Assembly (NCBI RefSeq): GCF_003664585.1
Contig: NZ_RCHI01000006.1
Span: 1-64,000, forward strand
Direction of reading: 5' to 3'
Length of the DNA stretch: 64,000 nucleotides
From: Paenirhodobacter hankyongi
GTDB taxonomy: Bacteria > Pseudomonadota > Alphaproteobacteria > Rhodobacterales > Rhodobacteraceae
Shown here: positions 45,353 through 54,309 of the stretch, in pieces
Layout of the letters: every line of letters starts with the position of its first letter
How positions within the stretch are numbered: position 1 is the stretch's first letter
The notes under the pieces: model-generated
What the model was told of the DNA's origin: nothing
The model's database searches: none
Seen by the model: the letters and a program-made list of their open reading frames with translations, nothing else
Translations under genes and position numbers: made by a program

Positions 45353-47071
45353 TCAGTTCGTCAGTCGCAGCGCGTTGATCGCCGAGGCGATCGAGGAGAA
45401 GGCGTCGGTCAGGTCCTCGGCGTTGACGTCATAGGCATAACCCTCCGACGTCGCGCATTGACGCAGGATCGTCTTGCCCGCGGTCGGCGCATTCACCGCG
45501 ACGGTGAAGATATAGATCCCGTGCAGATCGTTCTTGGCGACCTCGCACAGCTTCAGCAGCGCCGAGTCCTTCTGTGTGAACTCGGACTGCACGGACATGT
45601 CGTTGTAGATGCTGCCGGTCGTGACCGTCGAGTCGATCGCCTTCATCGGATTGTAGAGGAAGGTGTTGATCACGTATTGCAGCGTGTAGTTCTTGCTCCA
45701 GATCGTCTCCCAGGTGATCGGGTAGAGGGTGCCGCTCGGCGTGCTGTACCAGGTCTTGTCATAGAGGCGGTAATAGGGCTTTGTCCGGCCGGGAGCGTAG
45801 TAATAGAGCTTGCTCCACGCCGTGCTGTTCGAGCTGTCGGCGAAGGCCGTTGCGCTCGAGGTCGACACGAAGCCCGACGCGCCGGTGCGATAGGCGGATT
45901 TGGTCGAATAGGAACGGGTGTTCTGCCCGTCGGTCATCAGCACCAGCACTTTCATCGCGCTGTCGCTGACCGTCTGGCTGCCGGTGCTGTAGTCGAAGGG
46001 GCGTCCCGAGAGGTCGGAGCTCGCGTAGCCCTTGACGATCAGCTTGTCGAGAGCGGTGCGCGCGGCCGGATCGAGCAGCGCGAGGCCCCAGCGGGCGCCG
46101 ACGTCGATCGCGGTGTCGCCGCCCGGGGTGAGGGCGTTGATCGCGCTGTTGATTGTCGTCTGGTTGTTGGCAAAGGCCAGGACTGCTGCCGCGGTGGCGT
46201 TCGGGCAGTTCTCGATATAGGTGGTCTTCTGCACCGACCAGGTGCCCTGGCCAAGCGCGGACTGCCCTGCATAGTCGAAGCTGTCGCCATACATCGTTCG
46301 CTGCAGCGCCCGCGACGCGGAGATGGCGAAATCGCCGTCGGACAGGGCCTCGATGTCGGCGCAGGTGTTCTTCGTGTGATCGGTCGAGAGGCTGAACGCG
46401 GCCGAGGTCTTGGTGCCGAGCGTCACCTGCTGGTTGTAGGGCACGATCGAGATCGAGAGCCGGCCGGCCGGTGCGCTTGAGGGCTGCACCGTGTCGAACA
46501 TCTTCTGCACGAAGGCGAGGGCGGCCGGGCGCAGCTTGTCCATGCGCGTCGGGTAGCGGCCGTCATAGCTGCTGTTCGTCGGGTAATAGATGTTCTCGTT
46601 CATCGAGCCCGAGATATCGAGCACGAGCGAGATCTCGACGTTGCCGATCTCTTCCTGAGCGGTGCTGGCGACGGCCACCTCGAGCGAGTTGATGTTGATC
46701 AGCCCGCCGAAGATGGTGTGCATGTTGTCGGTGGCCTTGACGGTCACCCGGCGCCATTCGCCGAGACTGCCTTGCGCGACCTCGGGCGTCACGTCGAGAT
46801 AGTCGAGCCCGGCCTTTTTCAGGTAGTCGTCGACCACCAGCGCCGGGTCGAGTTGCTGCGACAGCGAGGCGGCGGCCAGCGCGGCGCGGTCAAGCGTGTT
46901 CTGGATCTTGGTGCGCCGTTCTTCCTGGCGCACGAAATCGATCGAGATGCCGGTGCAGATCAGCATGACGAGGAAGATCTGCATCGCCAGGTGAATCAGC
47001 GCGCCGTCCTCCTCGCGCAGGAAGCGGGCGAGCCGACGGGCGGTTCTGCTCTCGTGCCGGAAAGTCACCAT
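45353..47071 (-). CDS. TadG-like protein with von Willebrand factor A domain (first of trio)
   Basis: The 572-residue protein has one N-terminal membrane segment (EEDGALIHLAMQIFLVMLIC, about 20-45) and then a large periplasmic part. The VWA domain begins at ISLVLDISGSMN with a MIDAS motif DxSxS at 152/154/156, continued by VLVLMTDGQNT. Ser/Thr/Tyr-rich insertions occupy residues about 400-500. TadG proteins of this type act with Flp/Tad pili or envelope adhesion. GGAGAG precedes the ATG at 47071. Confidence 0.82.
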   Translation of the reverse strand: MVTFRHESRTARRLARFLREEDGALIHLAMQIFLVMLICTGISIDFVRQEERRTKIQNTLDRAALAAASLSQQLDPALVVDDYLKKAGLDYLDVTPEVAQGSLGEWRRVTVKATDNMHTIFGGLININSLEVAVASTAQEEIGNVEISLVLDISGSMNENIYYPTNSSYDGRYPTRMDKLRPAALAFVQKMFDTVQPSSAPAGRLSISIVPYNQQVTLGTKTSAAFSLSTDHTKNTCADIEALSDGDFAISASRALQRTMYGDSFDYAGQSALGQGTWSVQKTTYIENCPNATAAAVLAFANNQTTINSAINALTPGGDTAIDVGARWGLALLDPAARTALDKLIVKGYASSDLSGRPFDYSTGSQTVSDSAMKVLVLMTDGQNTRSYSTKSAYRTGASGFVSTSSATAFADSSNSTAWSKLYYYAPGRTKPYYRLYDKTWYSTPSGTLYPITWETIWSKNYTLQYVINTFLYNPMKAIDSTVTTGSIYNDMSVQSEFTQKDSALLKLCEVAKNDLHGIYIFTVAVNAPTAGKTILRQCATSEGYAYDVNAEDLTDAFSSIASAINALRLTN

Positions 47072-47382
47072 GCTGCTCTCTCCATCCCGTTCCGGCGGCG
47101 GACCGCAGGGCGCGAATAGTCTTTTCCGGGGAAGGGTATGCGCGTGCTTCGGGGCGGAATTGGGGCGCTGTTCTGGCAAATTCGCCCGATTGTCCCGGGT
47201 GGACGGGGCAATTGCCCGGATTCGCGGGCATCGTTTTGCTGGCATTGGGCAATGCGCCACAATTCCGGCATGCTCTGCCGGGGGCGTTGAGGAATTTCTT
47301 AACGTTTTCTTGCGCCGCCGCATGCGCCGATTCGCTGTTCCCCCCTCTCGACAGGGGGGCGGGGCGGGCCATATTAGGGGGC
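47072..47382. other. Divergent promoter region between the TadG-like gene and dnaG: no gene seen
   Basis: About 310 bases without a credible gene. It contains a lower-GC patch (AGGAATTTCTTAACGTTTTC, around 47290-47309) that may hold the dnaG promoter. A hairpin CCCCCT-CTCGAC-AGGGGG (47341-47358) lies 25 bases before the dnaG start, within its leader. Confidence 0.45.
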
Positions 47383-49389
47383 ATGAGTCTTCCGCCCGGC
47401 TTCCTTGACGAATTGCGCAATCGCGTCTCGATCTCGCAGGTGGTCGGGCGCAAGGTCGTATGGGACATGCGCAAGTCGAACCAGGCCAAGGGCGACTTCT
47501 GGGCGCCGTGCCCGTTCCACCAGGAAAAGAGCGCCTCCTTCCACGTCGACGACCGCAAGGGCTATTACTATTGCTTCGGCTGCCAGGCGAAGGGCGACGC
47601 TCTGACCTTCCTGCGCGAGACCGAGAATGTCGGCTTCATGGAGGCGGTCGAGATCCTGGCGCGCGAGGCGGGGATGCAGATGCCGGCGCGCGATCCGGTC
47701 GCGGCGCAGAAGGCCGACCGGCGCAGCGAACTTGCGAAGGTGATGGAAGAGGCGGTGAAGCATTACCGGCTGCAGCTGTCGATGCAGGGCGGGGCCGTCG
47801 CGCGCGACTACCTTGCCCGCCGCCGCCTCGGCCCCGAGGCGCAGGCGCGTTTCGAGATCGGCTTTGCCCCCGACCAGCGCCAGGGCCTGTTCAACGCGCT
47901 GAAGGCGAAGGGGATCGCCCCCGACCTGATCGTCGAGGCCGGGCTTTGCGCCCGCCCCGAGGATGGCGGCGCGCCCTATGACCGCTTCCGCGGCCGCATC
48001 ATCTATCCGATCCGCGATGCGCGGGGGCGGGCGATCTCGCTGGGCGGGCGGGCGATGGACCCGAACGCGCGGGCGAAATACCTGAACGGCCCCGAGACCG
48101 CGCTCTTCGACAAGGGCCGCAACCTCTACAACCACGGCCCCGCGCGCGAGGCCTGCGCGAAGGGCGCGCCGCTCATCGTCTGCGAAGGCTACATGGACGT
48201 GATCGCGCTGGTCGAGGCGGGCTTTGGCGGCGCCGTTGCGCCCTTGGGCACCGCGGTGACCGAGGAGCAGCTGCACCTGATGTGGCGCATCCACGACGAG
48301 CCGGTGATCGCGCTGGATGGCGACGCGGCGGGGATGCGCGCGGCGCTGCGGGTGATCGACCTGGCCTTGCCGCTGCTCGAGGCGGGCAAGGCGCTGCGCT
48401 TTGCCATGCTGCCGGGCGGGCAGGACCCGGACGAGCTTATCCAGGCGGGCGGACGCGCCGCGATGGAGCAGGTGATCGCCGGCGCCCGGCCGATGGTCGA
48501 CCTGCTCTGGGCGCGCGAGATCGAGGGCAAGGTCTTCGACAGCCCCGAACGCCGCGCCGCTCTCGACAAGACGCTGCGCGCGACGATCAGCCGGATCAAG
48601 GATCCCTCGATCAAGGTGCATTACGGCGAGGAGATCAAGCGGCTGCGCGAGGATCTCTTCGGCATGAACCGGTCCCGCGGCGGGCGGGACGAGGGGCTCC
48701 GCTCTGCCCCGCGTGATGGCGGCGGATGGCAGCCCCCGCGCGAGGGCGGCGGCTGGCAGTCCGCACGCGGGCGGGGCTTCGGTCGCGCCCCGGCGCCCGC
48801 GCTGCCGCTGCCCGCGACCCGCTCGACGCTGCTCGCCGCCGCCCCGGACGAGCGCGTGACCGAGGCGCTGCGCGAGACGATGATCCTGGCGATTCTCGTC
48901 GCGCATCCGGTGCTGGTGGCCGAGTTCGAGGCCCGCCTCGATCGCATCGTCTTTGCCGATCCGGGGCACGAGCGGCTGCGCGGCCTGATCCTTGCCCATT
49001 GCGCCGAACCGCCCGAGGCGATCGCGGCGGCCCTTGCCCGGGCGGGCGATGACCTTGAAAAGCTGCTCGCCCAGCCCCATGTGCGCTCGGCCCCCCCGGT
49101 CCTGCGCCGCGACGACACCGATTTTGCGCGCATGTGCCTTGCCGAGGAGCTGGCCAAGCTGCAGGCGGCGCGTGCCGTGCGCAGCGAGACCGAGGAGGCG
49201 ATGGAAGAACTGGCCGGCCTGGCCGACGAGGGGCTCACCTGGCGAATCACCCAGGCGACCCAGGCGCTGCATCAGGCCGGGAAATCGAGACTGGAGGACA
49301 CCAGTGATCTGGGCGAGGACCGTGAAGCGATGTCTGCCTTTTTGCAGTCTCTTCTGGAAAAACATGGCGGTGGAAGCGGCAGCGCCTGA
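47383..49389 (+). CDS. dnaG: DNA primase
   Basis: The 668-residue primase makes RNA primers at the replication fork. The N-terminal zinc ribbon has Cys43, His46, Cys64 and Cys67. The TOPRIM core includes IVCEGYMDVIAL and ALDGDAAGMRAALR. A Gly/Arg-rich, repeat-like linker (GGGWQPPREGGGWQSARGRG, about 447-466) precedes the DnaB-interacting C-terminal domain. Met 47383 has TAGGGGG upstream. It heads the dnaG-rpoD macromolecular-synthesis pair. Confidence 0.96.
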   Translation: MSLPPGFLDELRNRVSISQVVGRKVVWDMRKSNQAKGDFWAPCPFHQEKSASFHVDDRKGYYYCFGCQAKGDALTFLRETENVGFMEAVEILAREAGMQMPARDPVAAQKADRRSELAKVMEEAVKHYRLQLSMQGGAVARDYLARRRLGPEAQARFEIGFAPDQRQGLFNALKAKGIAPDLIVEAGLCARPEDGGAPYDRFRGRIIYPIRDARGRAISLGGRAMDPNARAKYLNGPETALFDKGRNLYNHGPAREACAKGAPLIVCEGYMDVIALVEAGFGGAVAPLGTAVTEEQLHLMWRIHDEPVIALDGDAAGMRAALRVIDLALPLLEAGKALRFAMLPGGQDPDELIQAGGRAAMEQVIAGARPMVDLLWAREIEGKVFDSPERRAALDKTLRATISRIKDPSIKVHYGEEIKRLREDLFGMNRSRGGRDEGLRSAPRDGGGWQPPREGGGWQSARGRGFGRAPAPALPLPATRSTLLAAAPDERVTEALRETMILAILVAHPVLVAEFEARLDRIVFADPGHERLRGLILAHCAEPPEAIAAALARAGDDLEKLLAQPHVRSAPPVLRRDDTDFARMCLAEELAKLQAARAVRSETEEAMEELAGLADEGLTWRITQATQALHQAGKSRLEDTSDLGEDREAMSAFLQSLLEKHGGGSGSA

Positions 49390-49402
49390 GACGCTGCGCA
49401 AA

Positions 49403-49463
49403 AGGGCCGATTCGGCCCTGTGATTCGACCCCGTGATTCGATAAGACAGATCAACCGATTCGA
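49403..49463 (+). repeat. Iterated GATTCG motif and hairpin between dnaG and rpoD
   Basis: GATTCG occurs at 49409, 49422, 49435 and 49457, i.e. at spacings of 13, 13 and 22. The first copy lies within a 7-bp hairpin AGGGCCG-ATT-CGGCCCT (49403-49419) that lacks a T tract. Confidence 0.6.
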
Positions 49464-49524
49464 TCCCGTCGCGCCCCGGCCCACCGGCGTGACGACGCCC
49501 GAGAGAGCCCGAGCAGGAGCGCAC

Positions 49525-51537
49525 ATGGCCGCCAAGGACATCGACGAGAACAAGCCCGACACCGCCGCGGACGAGGACACCTCCTTCGACATGAGCAAGG
49601 CCGCGGTCAAGCGCATGATCGCAGAGGCGAAGGAGCGCGGCTACATCACCTACGACCAGCTGAACGCCGTGATGCCGCCCGAGCAGGTGTCGGGCGACCA
49701 GATCGAGGATGTGATGTCGATGCTCTCGGAGATGGGCATCAACGTCGTCGAGGCGGAAGAAAGCGAAGAACCCGAGGCCGGCGGCGCCGTGGCCGAGACC
49801 GGCTCCGGCTCGCGCGAGATCACCGTCGCGACCTCGACGAGCGAGACGCTCGATCGCACCGACGACCCGGTGCGGATGTATCTGCGCGAGATGGGCTCGG
49901 TCGAACTGCTGTCGCGCGAGGGCGAGATCGCCATCGCCAAGCGCATCGAGGCCGGCCGCAACACGATGATCGCGGGCCTGTGTGAAAGCCCTCTGACCTT
50001 CCAGGCGATCACCATCTGGCGCGACGAACTTCTGAGCGAAGAGATCCTGCTGCGCGACGTGATCGACCTCGAGGCGACCTTCGGCCGCTCGCTCGACGGC
50101 GAGGAGGACGACCTGGAAGCCCCGGTCGAGGGGCTCGAGGTCGACGAGACGCAGGCGGGGGCAGCCACCGCGGCCCCGCGCCGCACCTCGAACGAGCCCG
50201 AGCTCGATGCCGACGGCAACCCGCTGATGCGCTCGGACGACGACGAGGAAGACGACGAAGGCTCGAACATGTCGCTCGCCGCGATGGAAGCGGCGCTGAA
50301 ACCGAAGGTTCTGGAAACCCTCGAGGTGATCGCGCGCGACTATGCGACGCTCGCCGAGATGCAGGACCTGCGCATGTCGGCGACGCTGAACGAGGATGGC
50401 ACCTTCTCGGTCGCCGAAGAGGCGGCCTATCAGAAGCTGCGCTCGGAAATCGTCGGCCTCGTCAACGAGCTGCATCTGCACAACAACCGCATCGAGGCGC
50501 TGATCGACCAGCTCTACGGCATCAACCGCAAGATCATGTCGATCGACAGCGGCATGGTGAAGCTCGCTGATGCCGCCCGCGTCAACCGCCGCGAATTCAT
50601 CGAGGAATACCGCGGCTACGAGCTTGACCCGACCTGGGTCGACCGGATGCAGGCGAAGGGCGGCCGGACCTGGGCGACGCTGTTCGAGAAATCGGGCGAC
50701 AAGGTCGACGATCTGCGCGCCGAGATGGCGCAGGTCGGCCAGTATGTCGGCGTCGACATCTCCGAATTCCGCCGCATCGTGAACCAGGTGCAGAAGGGCG
50801 AGAAAGAGGCGCGTCAGGCCAAGAAGGAAATGGTCGAGGCGAACCTGCGTCTGGTGATCTCGATCGCGAAGAAATACACCAACCGCGGGCTGCAGTTCCT
50901 CGACCTGATCCAGGAAGGCAACATCGGCCTGATGAAGGCGGTCGACAAGTTCGAATACCGCCGCGGCTACAAGTTCTCGACCTATGCGACCTGGTGGATC
51001 CGTCAGGCGATCACCCGCTCGATCGCAGATCAGGCGCGCACGATCCGCATCCCGGTCCATATGATCGAGACGATCAACAAGCTGGTGCGCACCGGCCGCC
51101 AGATGCTGCACGAGATCGGTCGCGAGCCGACGCCCGAGGAACTGGCCGAAAAGCTGCAGATGCCACTCGAGAAGGTTCGCAAGGTGATGAAGATCGCCAA
51201 GGAGCCGATCTCGCTCGAAACGCCGATCGGCGACGAGGAAGACAGCCAGCTCGGCGATTTCATCGAGGACAAGAACGCGGTCCTGCCGCTCGATAGCGCC
51301 ATTCAGGAAAACCTGAAGGAGACGACGACGCGGGTTCTGGCCTCGCTCACGCCGCGCGAGGAACGCGTGCTGCGCATGCGCTTCGGCATCGGCATGAACA
51401 CCGACCATACGCTCGAAGAGGTCGGTCAGCAGTTCTCGGTCACCCGCGAACGTATCCGCCAGATCGAGGCGAAGGCGCTGAGGAAGCTCAAGCACCCCTC
51501 GCGCTCGCGCAAGCTGCGCTCCTTCCTCGACCAGTGA
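49525..51537 (+). CDS. rpoD: RNA polymerase primary sigma factor (sigma-70)
   Basis: The 670-residue housekeeping sigma has region 1.1 ([20 protein letters not shown]), region 1.2 ([20 protein letters not shown]), a long acidic non-conserved domain (about 185-265, with [11 protein letters not shown]), regions 2.1-2.4 ([40 protein letters not shown]), region 3, and region 4.2 ([20 protein letters not shown]). Met 49525 was chosen as the RpoD start, with GCAGGAGCG upstream. A strong terminator follows two bases after the stop region. Confidence 0.97.
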   Translation: MAAKDIDENKPDTAADEDTSFDMSKAAVKRMIAEAKERGYITYDQLNAVMPPEQVSGDQIEDVMSMLSEMGINVVEAEESEEPEAGGAVAETGSGSREITVATSTSETLDRTDDPVRMYLREMGSVELLSREGEIAIAKRIEAGRNTMIAGLCESPLTFQAITIWRDELLSEEILLRDVIDLEATFGRSLDGEEDDLEAPVEGLEVDETQAGAATAAPRRTSNEPELDADGNPLMRSDDDEEDDEGSNMSLAAMEAALKPKVLETLEVIARDYATLAEMQDLRMSATLNEDGTFSVAEEAAYQKLRSEIVGLVNELHLHNNRIEALIDQLYGINRKIMSIDSGMVKLADAARVNRREFIEEYRGYELDPTWVDRMQAKGGRTWATLFEKSGDKVDDLRAEMAQVGQYVGVDISEFRRIVNQVQKGEKEARQAKKEMVEANLRLVISIAKKYTNRGLQFLDLIQEGNIGLMKAVDKFEYRRGYKFSTYATWWIRQAITRSIADQARTIRIPVHMIETINKLVRTGRQMLHEIGREPTPEELAEKLQMPLEKVRKVMKIAKEPISLETPIGDEEDSQLGDFIEDKNAVLPLDSAIQENLKETTTRVLASLTPREERVLRMRFGIGMNTDHTLEEVGQQFSVTRERIRQIEAKALRKLKHPSRSRKLRSFLDQ

Positions 51538-51544
51538 CACGAGG

Positions 51545-51566
51545 CGCCCCCGCAAGGGGGCGTTTT
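51545..51566 (+). terminator. Intrinsic terminator of rpoD, overlapping the next gene's ribosome-binding site
   Basis: The stem CGCCCCC / GGGGGCG (51545-51551, 51556-51562) with a GCAA loop is followed by TTTT. The 3' arm AAGGGGGCG is also the only Shine-Dalgarno-like sequence for the ATG at 51570. Confidence 0.8.
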
Positions 51567-51569
51567 GCC

Positions 51570-52082
51570 ATGCTGCCCGATTTCGCCGCCCCCGGCCTGC
51601 GCACGATCATCTGTGGCACCGCCGCCGGCCGCCGCTCGGCCGAGCTCGGGCGCTATTACGCCGGGCCCGGCAACAAGTTCTGGCCGGTGCTCTTTCGCGC
51701 GGGCCTTGTGCCCGAACCGCTCGCCGTCGGTGACGAGGCGCGGCTTCTGGGCTTCGGCATCGGCCTGACCGATCTCGCCAAGGGCGTGTCGGGCGGCGAC
51801 GCCCAGATCCCGGTGCAGGCCTATGATCCCGCGCGGCTGCGGGCCTTTCTTGCGCAGCACCGCCCGTATAGCTTCGCCTTCAACGGCAAGAACGCGGCGC
51901 GCCGCTTCCTTGGTGCGCCCCGCGTCGGTTTCGGCCCGATCGAGCACGACGGCCTTCCGGTCTGGATCCTGCCCTCGACCTCGGGCGCGGCGAACGGGGC
52001 CTGGGACGAGGGCATCTGGCGCGCCTTCGGCACCTTCCTGCGCGAAATCCCCTTCTCCTTGCCGAAAATACCTCGGGGGTGA
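51570..52082 (+). CDS. Mug-like uracil/mismatch DNA glycosylase
   Basis: The 170-residue protein belongs to the uracil-DNA-glycosylase superfamily. It has LRTIICGTAAGRRSAELG and RYYAGPGNKFWPVLF in the substrate-pocket half, GIGLTDLAKGVSGGD, SFAFNGKNAARRFLG, and the second active-site motif LPSTSGAANGAW. That motif resembles both Mug and hypoxanthine-DNA glycosylase types, so the preferred base (U, T mismatch or hypoxanthine) is unclear. The last about 10 codons and the stop come from an interspersed repeat. The start has its ribosome-binding site in the rpoD terminator arm; a GTG at 51534 overlapping the rpoD stop is an alternative. Confidence 0.82.
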   Translation: MLPDFAAPGLRTIICGTAAGRRSAELGRYYAGPGNKFWPVLFRAGLVPEPLAVGDEARLLGFGIGLTDLAKGVSGGDAQIPVQAYDPARLRAFLAQHRPYSFAFNGKNAARRFLGAPRVGFGPIEHDGLPVWILPSTSGAANGAWDEGIWRAFGTFLREIPFSLPKIPRG

Positions 52083-52116
52083 ATTCGGCATAGCCGAAGA
52101 GGGGGCAGCGCCCCCT
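52048..52116 (-). repeat. Interspersed C-rich palindromic repeat, copy at the 3' end of the glycosylase gene
   Basis: On the minus strand the copy reads AGGGGGC-GCT-GCCCCCT stem (52100-52116), a second hairpin TTCGGC-TAT-GCCGAA (52084-52098), then ACCCCCGAGGTATTTTCGGC and AAGGAGAAG. It is the fullest of the three copies; the other two lack the second hairpin. It supplies the glycosylase stop codon. Confidence 0.7.
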
Positions 52117-52194
52117 GCTTCCTCTTGGACTTCCTCTCCGGCAGGTCTACCCTTGCTCTGCCCGGCCATGCCGGGCGGCTTCAGGGAGTGTTCC

Positions 52195-52587
52195 ATGCGT
52201 GCCCTTGCCCCATTGCTCACCGCCGCGGCTCTCGCCCTTTCCGCGGGTACCGCATCGGCCGGCGATTTCCTCGCGCTGAACGGGCTGCGCGTCGTGCCCG
52301 CAGGCGGGCAGGAGTTCCATGTCGCCTTCGGCGGCCTCACCGGCAATGATGATTTCTGGTGTGCCGCGGGCGATTTCGTCCTGCGCGGGCTCGGCCTGCC
52401 GCCCTCGACGCGGATCTACCGCACCTCCCCCCCGCCGCGCCGTGCGGGCGAGGGGGTGGATTTCTCGCTCAGCGATGCCAGGGCCGCCGACAGCGGCTTC
52501 ACCCGCTTCGGTGCGCGGGACAAGGGGATGAGTGCCGCGGCCGCGCAGCATTTCTGCCCGCTGGTGCCGTTCTTCCCCTTCAACTAG
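52195..52587 (+). CDS. Secreted protein of unknown function
   Basis: The 130-residue protein has a clear signal peptide (MRALAPLLTAAALALSAGTA, cleavage near ASAGDF). The mature part has two cysteines (DDFWCAAGDFV and QHFCPLV) that may form a disulfide. I do not recognise the family; similar small periplasmic proteins occur in Rhodobacterales. CAGGGAG precedes the ATG. It is convergent with the qorB-like gene. Confidence 0.78.
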   Translation: MRALAPLLTAAALALSAGTASAGDFLALNGLRVVPAGGQEFHVAFGGLTGNDDFWCAAGDFVLRGLGLPPSTRIYRTSPPPRRAGEGVDFSLSDARAADSGFTRFGARDKGMSAAAAQHFCPLVPFFPFN

Positions 52588-52596
52588 GGCAGGGGC

Positions 52597-53460
52597 TCAG
52601 GCCAGCGCGCGGGCGATGGTCTCGGCCATCGGCTCGGTCGGATGCCCGATCAGCGCCGAGAGCGTGTGGCTTTCGTCGAAAAGCGCACCCTTCGCCGCCT
52701 GCGCATCGCTGTCGGCCAGGATCTTCGCAAAGCCCTCGGGCAGGCCCGCGCCGATCAGCGCCGCGGCATAGTCGGCCTCGGGCAGGTCGACATAGGTGAC
52801 CGGCTTGCCCGCCGCCTGCGACAGCAGCGCTGCGAACTCGGCCAGCGTCACGCTCGCGTCGCCCGCAAGCTCATAGGTCTTGCCCTCGTGGCCCGCGCCC
52901 GCGAGCACCACCGCCGCCGCCTCGGCATAGTCGTGCCGCGGTGCGGTCGAGAACCGGCCTTCGCCGGCCGCGCCGAAATGCTTGCCAAGGCCCAGGTCGG
53001 TTTCGAGTGAGGCCAGCAGGTTCTCGGAATACCAGCCGTTGCGCAGGAAGGTATGCGCGATGCCGCTCTCGAGGATCATCGTCTCGGTCGCCTTGTGCTC
53101 GGCCGCCAGCGCCATCGCCGAGCCCTGCGCGTTCAGGATCGAGGTATAGGCGATGAAACCGACGCCCGCGGCCTTTGCCGCCGCGACCACATTGCCGTGC
53201 TGGCGCGCGCGCTGGCCCACGGCCGAGCCCGAGATCAGCAGCAGCCGGTCAACCCCCGCAAAGGCGGCGGTCAGGCTGTCGACGTCGTCGTAATCGCCAA
53301 GCCGCGCGCCGAGGCCCTGCGCCTCGAGCGCCGCCGCATCCTCGGGGCGCCGCACGAGGCCGATGATCTGGCCGGGCGCCACCCGCGCCCGCAGCGCCGC
53401 AATCACCAGTTGGCCCAGCTGCCCGTTGGCGCCGGTCACCAGGAAGGTCTGTTCGCTCAT
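52597..53460 (-). CDS. NAD(P)H:quinone oxidoreductase-like NmrA/SDR protein (QorB type)
   Basis: The 287-residue atypical short-chain dehydrogenase has the dinucleotide motif [49 protein letters not shown] and [10 protein letters not shown], as in E. coli QorB (YtfG). The C-terminal half has [13 protein letters not shown] and [12 protein letters not shown]. It probably reduces quinones with NADPH. It is divergent from an HxlR regulator across a perfect palindrome, as with ytfG/ytfH in E. coli. Confidence 0.87.
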   Translation of the reverse strand: MSEQTFLVTGANGQLGQLVIAALRARVAPGQIIGLVRRPEDAAALEAQGLGARLGDYDDVDSLTAAFAGVDRLLLISGSAVGQRARQHGNVVAAAKAAGVGFIAYTSILNAQGSAMALAAEHKATETMILESGIAHTFLRNGWYSENLLASLETDLGLGKHFGAAGEGRFSTAPRHDYAEAAAVVLAGAGHEGKTYELAGDASVTLAEFAALLSQAAGKPVTYVDLPEADYAAALIGAGLPEGFAKILADSDAQAAKGALFDESHTLSALIGHPTEPMAETIARALA

Positions 53461-53492
53461 CTCCGTTTCCTCCGGTTGCGAATCGTGTATAA

Positions 53493-53507
53493 GTCTCTTT
53501 TAGAGAC
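53493..53507. promoter_or_regulatory. Palindromic operator between qorB-like and HxlR genes
   Basis: GTCTCT-TTT-AGAGAC is a perfect 6-bp inverted repeat centred in the 105-base divergent spacer. It is the natural target for the HxlR dimer. A separate hairpin GGCAGG-TTTT-CCTGCC (53529-53544) lies in the regulator's leader. Confidence 0.6.
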
Positions 53508-53565
53508 CGTATCATCATGCGGAAAGGAGGCAGGTTTTCCTGCCAAGGTTACCTGGAGGGAACCG

Positions 53566-53931
53566 ATGCGCGACATGCTGGACCAGATGGACCTCGCCAA
53601 TTGCCCGGTGCGCCACGTGCTCGACCATATCGCGGCGAAATGGACGACACTGATCCTGCTCGAGCTCGAGCCGGGCCCGTGCCGCTTCAACGCGCTCGCC
53701 CGCAGCCTGCCCGACATCTCGCGCCGGATGCTGACGCAATCGCTGCGCGATCTCGAACGCGACGGGCTGATCGCGCGGCAGGTCTTCCCGACGAAACCGC
53801 CGAGCGTCGAATATGCGCTGACCGATCTGGGCCGCTCGCTGCTCGGCCCGCTTTGCGCGCTGATCGACTGGGCCAAGGCCTCCGCCCCCGAGATCGCCAC
53901 CGCGCGCGCGGCCTTCGCGGCGCAAGCCTAG
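53566..53931 (+). CDS. HxlR-family redox-type transcriptional regulator
   Basis: The 121-residue winged-helix protein begins [20 protein letters not shown]. The single Cys13 is in the conserved NCPV motif that senses quinones, diamide or aldehydes in relatives such as QorR and YodB. The HTH lies in [20 protein letters not shown], the wing in [26 protein letters not shown] precedes the ATG. It likely represses the divergent qorB-like gene and itself. Confidence 0.88.
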   Translation: MRDMLDQMDLANCPVRHVLDHIAAKWTTLILLELEPGPCRFNALARSLPDISRRMLTQSLRDLERDGLIARQVFPTKPPSVEYALTDLGRSLLGPLCALIDWAKASAPEIATARAAFAAQA

Positions 53932-53988
53932 GGCTTTCGCCGCGCGCGCGGGCCTGCTACCTCTGGGAAAAGACTTCCGGAGGATCCG

Positions 53989-54309
53989 ATGACCGCGCGC
54001 CTGTTCCTGCTTTTCCCGATGCTGCTTGGTGCCTGCACGCTCGAGGGGATGTCGACCGACCCGACCGCGCCGAGCCTCGACAAGGCGGGCACCTGCTTTG
54101 CCCTGGTCACGGCCGAGCAGGATGGCAGCTATACCCTGATGACCGGTATCGCCGATGGCTCGAAAGCGCCGGTGGGCGTGCCGAAGGCCGGGCTCGATGC
54201 CGCGGCGGTCGACAAGGCCTTCGCCAGGGAACGCGCGATCATGGACATCAACCCCGAGTGTCTGGCGATCTATGCCAAGGGGCGCGAGGCCGCCCAGCCC
54301 GGCGCGTGA
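53989..54309 (+). CDS. Small predicted lipoprotein
   Basis: The 106-residue protein begins [16 protein letters not shown] with lipobox Cys16. The mature part has two further cysteines ([15 protein letters not shown] and [11 protein letters not shown]). Function is unknown. GGAGGA precedes the ATG. Its stop overlaps the next start (TGATG), so it is coupled to the YjbQ gene. Confidence 0.75.
   Translation: MTARLFLLFPMLLGACTLEGMSTDPTAPSLDKAGTCFALVTAEQDGSYTLMTGIADGSKAPVGVPKAGLDAAAVDKAFARERAIMDINPECLAIYAKGREAAQPGA

Noticed and set aside
47374-51555. A 1393-codon open frame antisense to dnaG and rpoD
   Set aside because: It is rich in Arg, His, Leu and Asp with no domain pattern, runs across two well-recognised genes, and is the expected shadow of GC-rich codon usage.
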